Shown here in pieces: positions 23,122 to 23,190 of a stretch of 23,190 nt of DNA. The stretch spans positions 1 through 23,190 of the forward strand of contig JAOZRC010000007.1 of NCBI GenBank assembly GCA_029940345.1, in the 5' to 3' direction. The notes under the pieces were generated by a model, which was given only the letters and a program-made list of their open reading frames with translations, was not told where the DNA came from and did not search any database. The stretch comes from Desulfobacterales bacterium. Lineage in GTDB: Bacteria > Desulfobacterota > Desulfobacteria > Desulfobacterales > JAUCGF01. The position numbers were made by a program, and so were the translations under genes. Numbering within the stretch: the stretch's first letter is position 1; each line of letters begins with the position of its first letter.

Positions 23122-23190
23122 TTAATAGCCTGCGCAAATATACTTGGCACGGTCATAATTGGTGATTTTGAAATATGTCTTACGCCTATG
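23122..23190 (-). CDS. C-terminal end of an unidentified protein, cut by the window edge
   Basis: The frame is open from the edge to a TAA at 23122-23124 and gives 22 residues ending KITNYDRAKYICAGY. The amino-acid composition looks natural but the fragment is too short to identify. It is on the same strand as mqnD, 72 bases away, so it may be part of one operon; a menaquinone gene is possible but unsupported. Confidence 0.4.
   Translation of the reverse strand, partial: HRRKTYFKITNYDRAKYICAGY

Noticed and set aside
1..23190. tRNA or rRNA genes
   Set aside because: No cloverleaf-type sequence or rRNA signature was noticed on either strand, though a dedicated scan was not possible.

Overview
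The window looks like a chromosomal segment of a Desulfobacterota-type anaerobe (Desulfobacterales or a close relative). This rests on the gene mix: a futalosine-pathway menaquinone gene (mqnD), a radical SAM gene, an iron-sulphur-type PurF, an acyl-CoA synthetase, several small Cys- or His-rich proteins, and families of intergenic palindromes. The assignment is inference; no rRNA or tRNA gene is present to confirm it.

Layout. Positions 1-1760 are mobile-element debris: the C-terminal half of an IS4-type transposase (73-630), then two reverse-strand accessory genes (681-1554) with terminal-type repeats near 1710-1749. Positions 1923-3698 encode an AAA-ATPase-like/PD-(D/E)XK protein, separated by GTGAACGGTT repeats from uvrA (3964-6792). 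A long, largely non-coding stretch (6793-7625) carries a miniature inverted-repeat element and leads to a divergent dnaA-like gene (7626-8987). An inositol-monophosphatase gene and a four-cysteine mini-protein (9096-10088) follow on the reverse strand, then a second copy of the same miniature element, a 20-bp tandem repeat, and a protein of unknown function with a Cys cluster and a duplicated domain (10763-11644), closely followed by purF (11657-13099). A forward run then encodes a cyclic-nucleotide-binding protein, a radical SAM enzyme, a Nudix hydrolase, a His-rich helical protein and a DegT-type aminotransferase (13194-16803). The right end has manA and an acyl-CoA synthetase (reverse), a queuosine-precursor transporter (forward), a CCA-adding-type nucleotidyltransferase and mqnD (reverse), and the last 22 codons of a further reverse-strand gene.

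How the genes relate. Most are ordinary housekeeping genes: repair (uvrA), purine synthesis (purF), tRNA processing and queuosine supply, menaquinone synthesis and sugar phosphates. Two pairs look translationally linked: the cyclic-nucleotide-binding gene with the radical SAM gene (ATGA overlap), and the monophosphatase with the Cys-rich mini-protein (9-nt gap).

Most notable. (1) Two non-autonomous palindromic elements of 139 and 140 bp (7446-7584 and 10176-10315) share a terminal inverted repeat GGCATCCTTCAT and are each flanked by a perfect, different 8-bp direct repeat, so they moved by transposition; one lies 41 bp upstream of the dnaA-like gene. (2) A different palindrome at 20725-20796 lies between two convergent genes and gives both proteins nearly the same C-terminal tail (EPRINTNRHE and EPRMNTNEHQ). 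(3) The DnaA-like protein has lost the first glycine of its P-loop and has an altered DNA-binding signature. (4) The 293-residue protein has a CxC-x8-C-x3-C cluster and two ungapped 41-residue repeats exactly 70 residues apart.
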